A stretch of 64,000 nt of DNA from Alsobacter metallidurans (GTDB lineage: Bacteria; Pseudomonadota; Alphaproteobacteria; Rhizobiales; Beijerinckiaceae). The notes beneath the pieces are model-generated. The model did not search any database, was not told the DNA's origin, and saw nothing but the letters and a program-made list of their open reading frames with translations. The stretch's first letter is position 1. Every line of letters starts with the position of its first letter. The stretch covers positions 372,001 through 436,000 of the forward strand of contig NZ_BMES01000003.1 of NCBI RefSeq assembly GCF_014636935.1, written 5' to 3'. Shown here in pieces: positions 63,772 through 64,000 of the stretch. The translations under genes were made by a program, and so were the position numbers.

Positions 63772-63814
63772 GACGCGTCGGAGGGCGCTTTTTCCCTCCA
63801 TTCCTCCCTGAACT

Positions 63815-63849
63815 GGGCGGCAGGCATTCCCTGCCGCCCTTTTTCTTTT
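63815..63849 (+). terminator. Terminator of glnK-amtB
   Basis: GGGCGGCAGG-CATTC-CCTGCCGCCC, a perfect 10-bp stem, is followed by TTTTTCTTTT, 44 bp past the amtB stop. Confidence 0.9.
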
Positions 63850-63979
63850 GTGGCTGCGCCACACGCCGGCTCAGCCGGGCCCCGATGGTTAAGCCACCTT
63901 TAACCGGGCGCTCCCTACGGTGAATCACCCGGCCTGCGCGCATGCGCGGGTCGCCCCCCATTGTGTGTGGACCCGGCGA

Positions 63980-64000
63980 ATGCGGACGACACGAGCGAGC
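63980..64000 (+). CDS. Possible first codons of the next gene (partial)
   Basis: An ATG opens MRTTRAS and runs off the edge. In related Hyphomicrobiales the gene after amtB is often ftsK, whose product starts with a short basic sequence like this. Seven codons are too few to identify a gene, and no clear ribosome-binding site is seen, so this is a hint only. Confidence 0.2.

Overview
The window is a high-GC, densely packed chromosomal segment of an alphaproteobacterium, most likely order Hyphomicrobiales (Rhizobiales). The evidence is an NdvA/ChvA-type cyclic glucan exporter, a CpdR-type response regulator, the gene order ffh-rpsP-rimM-trmD-rplS, PII/AmtB with a long Ala-rich AmtB loop, and the ethylmalonyl-CoA (EMC) pathway. 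Genus cannot be fixed from the sequence alone. No phage, insertion sequence, integrase or CRISPR array is visible.

Layout. 0-3.4 kb: an ABC efflux operon (ATPase, FtsX-like permease, truncated HlyD-type adaptor). 3.5-7.1 kb: a CBS-CBS-BON protein, small stress-type and secreted proteins, and a 630-bp gene-free stretch with an orphan terminator and hairpins. 7.1-18.9 kb: NdvA, a MotA/MotB-like stator pair without flagellar genes, a CAP lipoprotein coupled to a large MscS channel, pyrophosphatase, GNAT, a tyrosine-type phosphatase, an MsbA-like exporter and a 2OG-Fe(II) oxygenase. 19.0-27.6 kb: EMC-pathway genes mcd, ccr, ecm and an mcl2-like CoA-ester lyase, interspersed with a DMT transporter, a YihY-like protein and a small membrane protein. 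27.7-38.3 kb: DUF429 protein, asd, envelope proteins including a lytic transglycosylase, and leuB, leuD, leuC. 38.4-41.1 kb: glycosyltransferase plus flippase. 41.1-46.7 kb: the ribosomal/SRP block rplS-trmD-(dehydratase)-(carbonic anhydrase)-rimM-rpsP-ffh. 46.9-52.6 kb: plsC, a YdcF-like protein, ftsEX, a zinc-ribbon protein, hpt, cpdR, tspO. 52.7-59.4 kb: a transsulfuration-type PLP enzyme, cyclopropane fatty acid synthase, a Crp/Fnr regulator, tRNA-Gly, a ProX/YbaK deacylase, a thioredoxin-TPR chaperone, a Lon N-domain protein and a Trm112-like protein. 59.5-63.8 kb: a UbiH-family hydroxylase, tesB, glnK and amtB; the next gene may begin at the right edge.

The clearest signal not explained by gene calls is a 14-bp motif, CGCARTGCARCATR. 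It occurs once, 22-42 bp before the start codon, at each of four EMC-pathway genes (mcd, ccr, ecm, mcl2-like). These genes belong to separate transcription units on both strands, so the motif looks like the operator of a local EMC regulon. Other points of interest are two metabolic enzymes inserted into the rimM-trmD junction with translational coupling, an rplS-operon terminator embedded in the tail of a convergent flippase gene, a structured leader before a 70-codon gene, a possible small RNA locus near 6.5-6.8 kb, and three related G+C-rich intergenic repeats.
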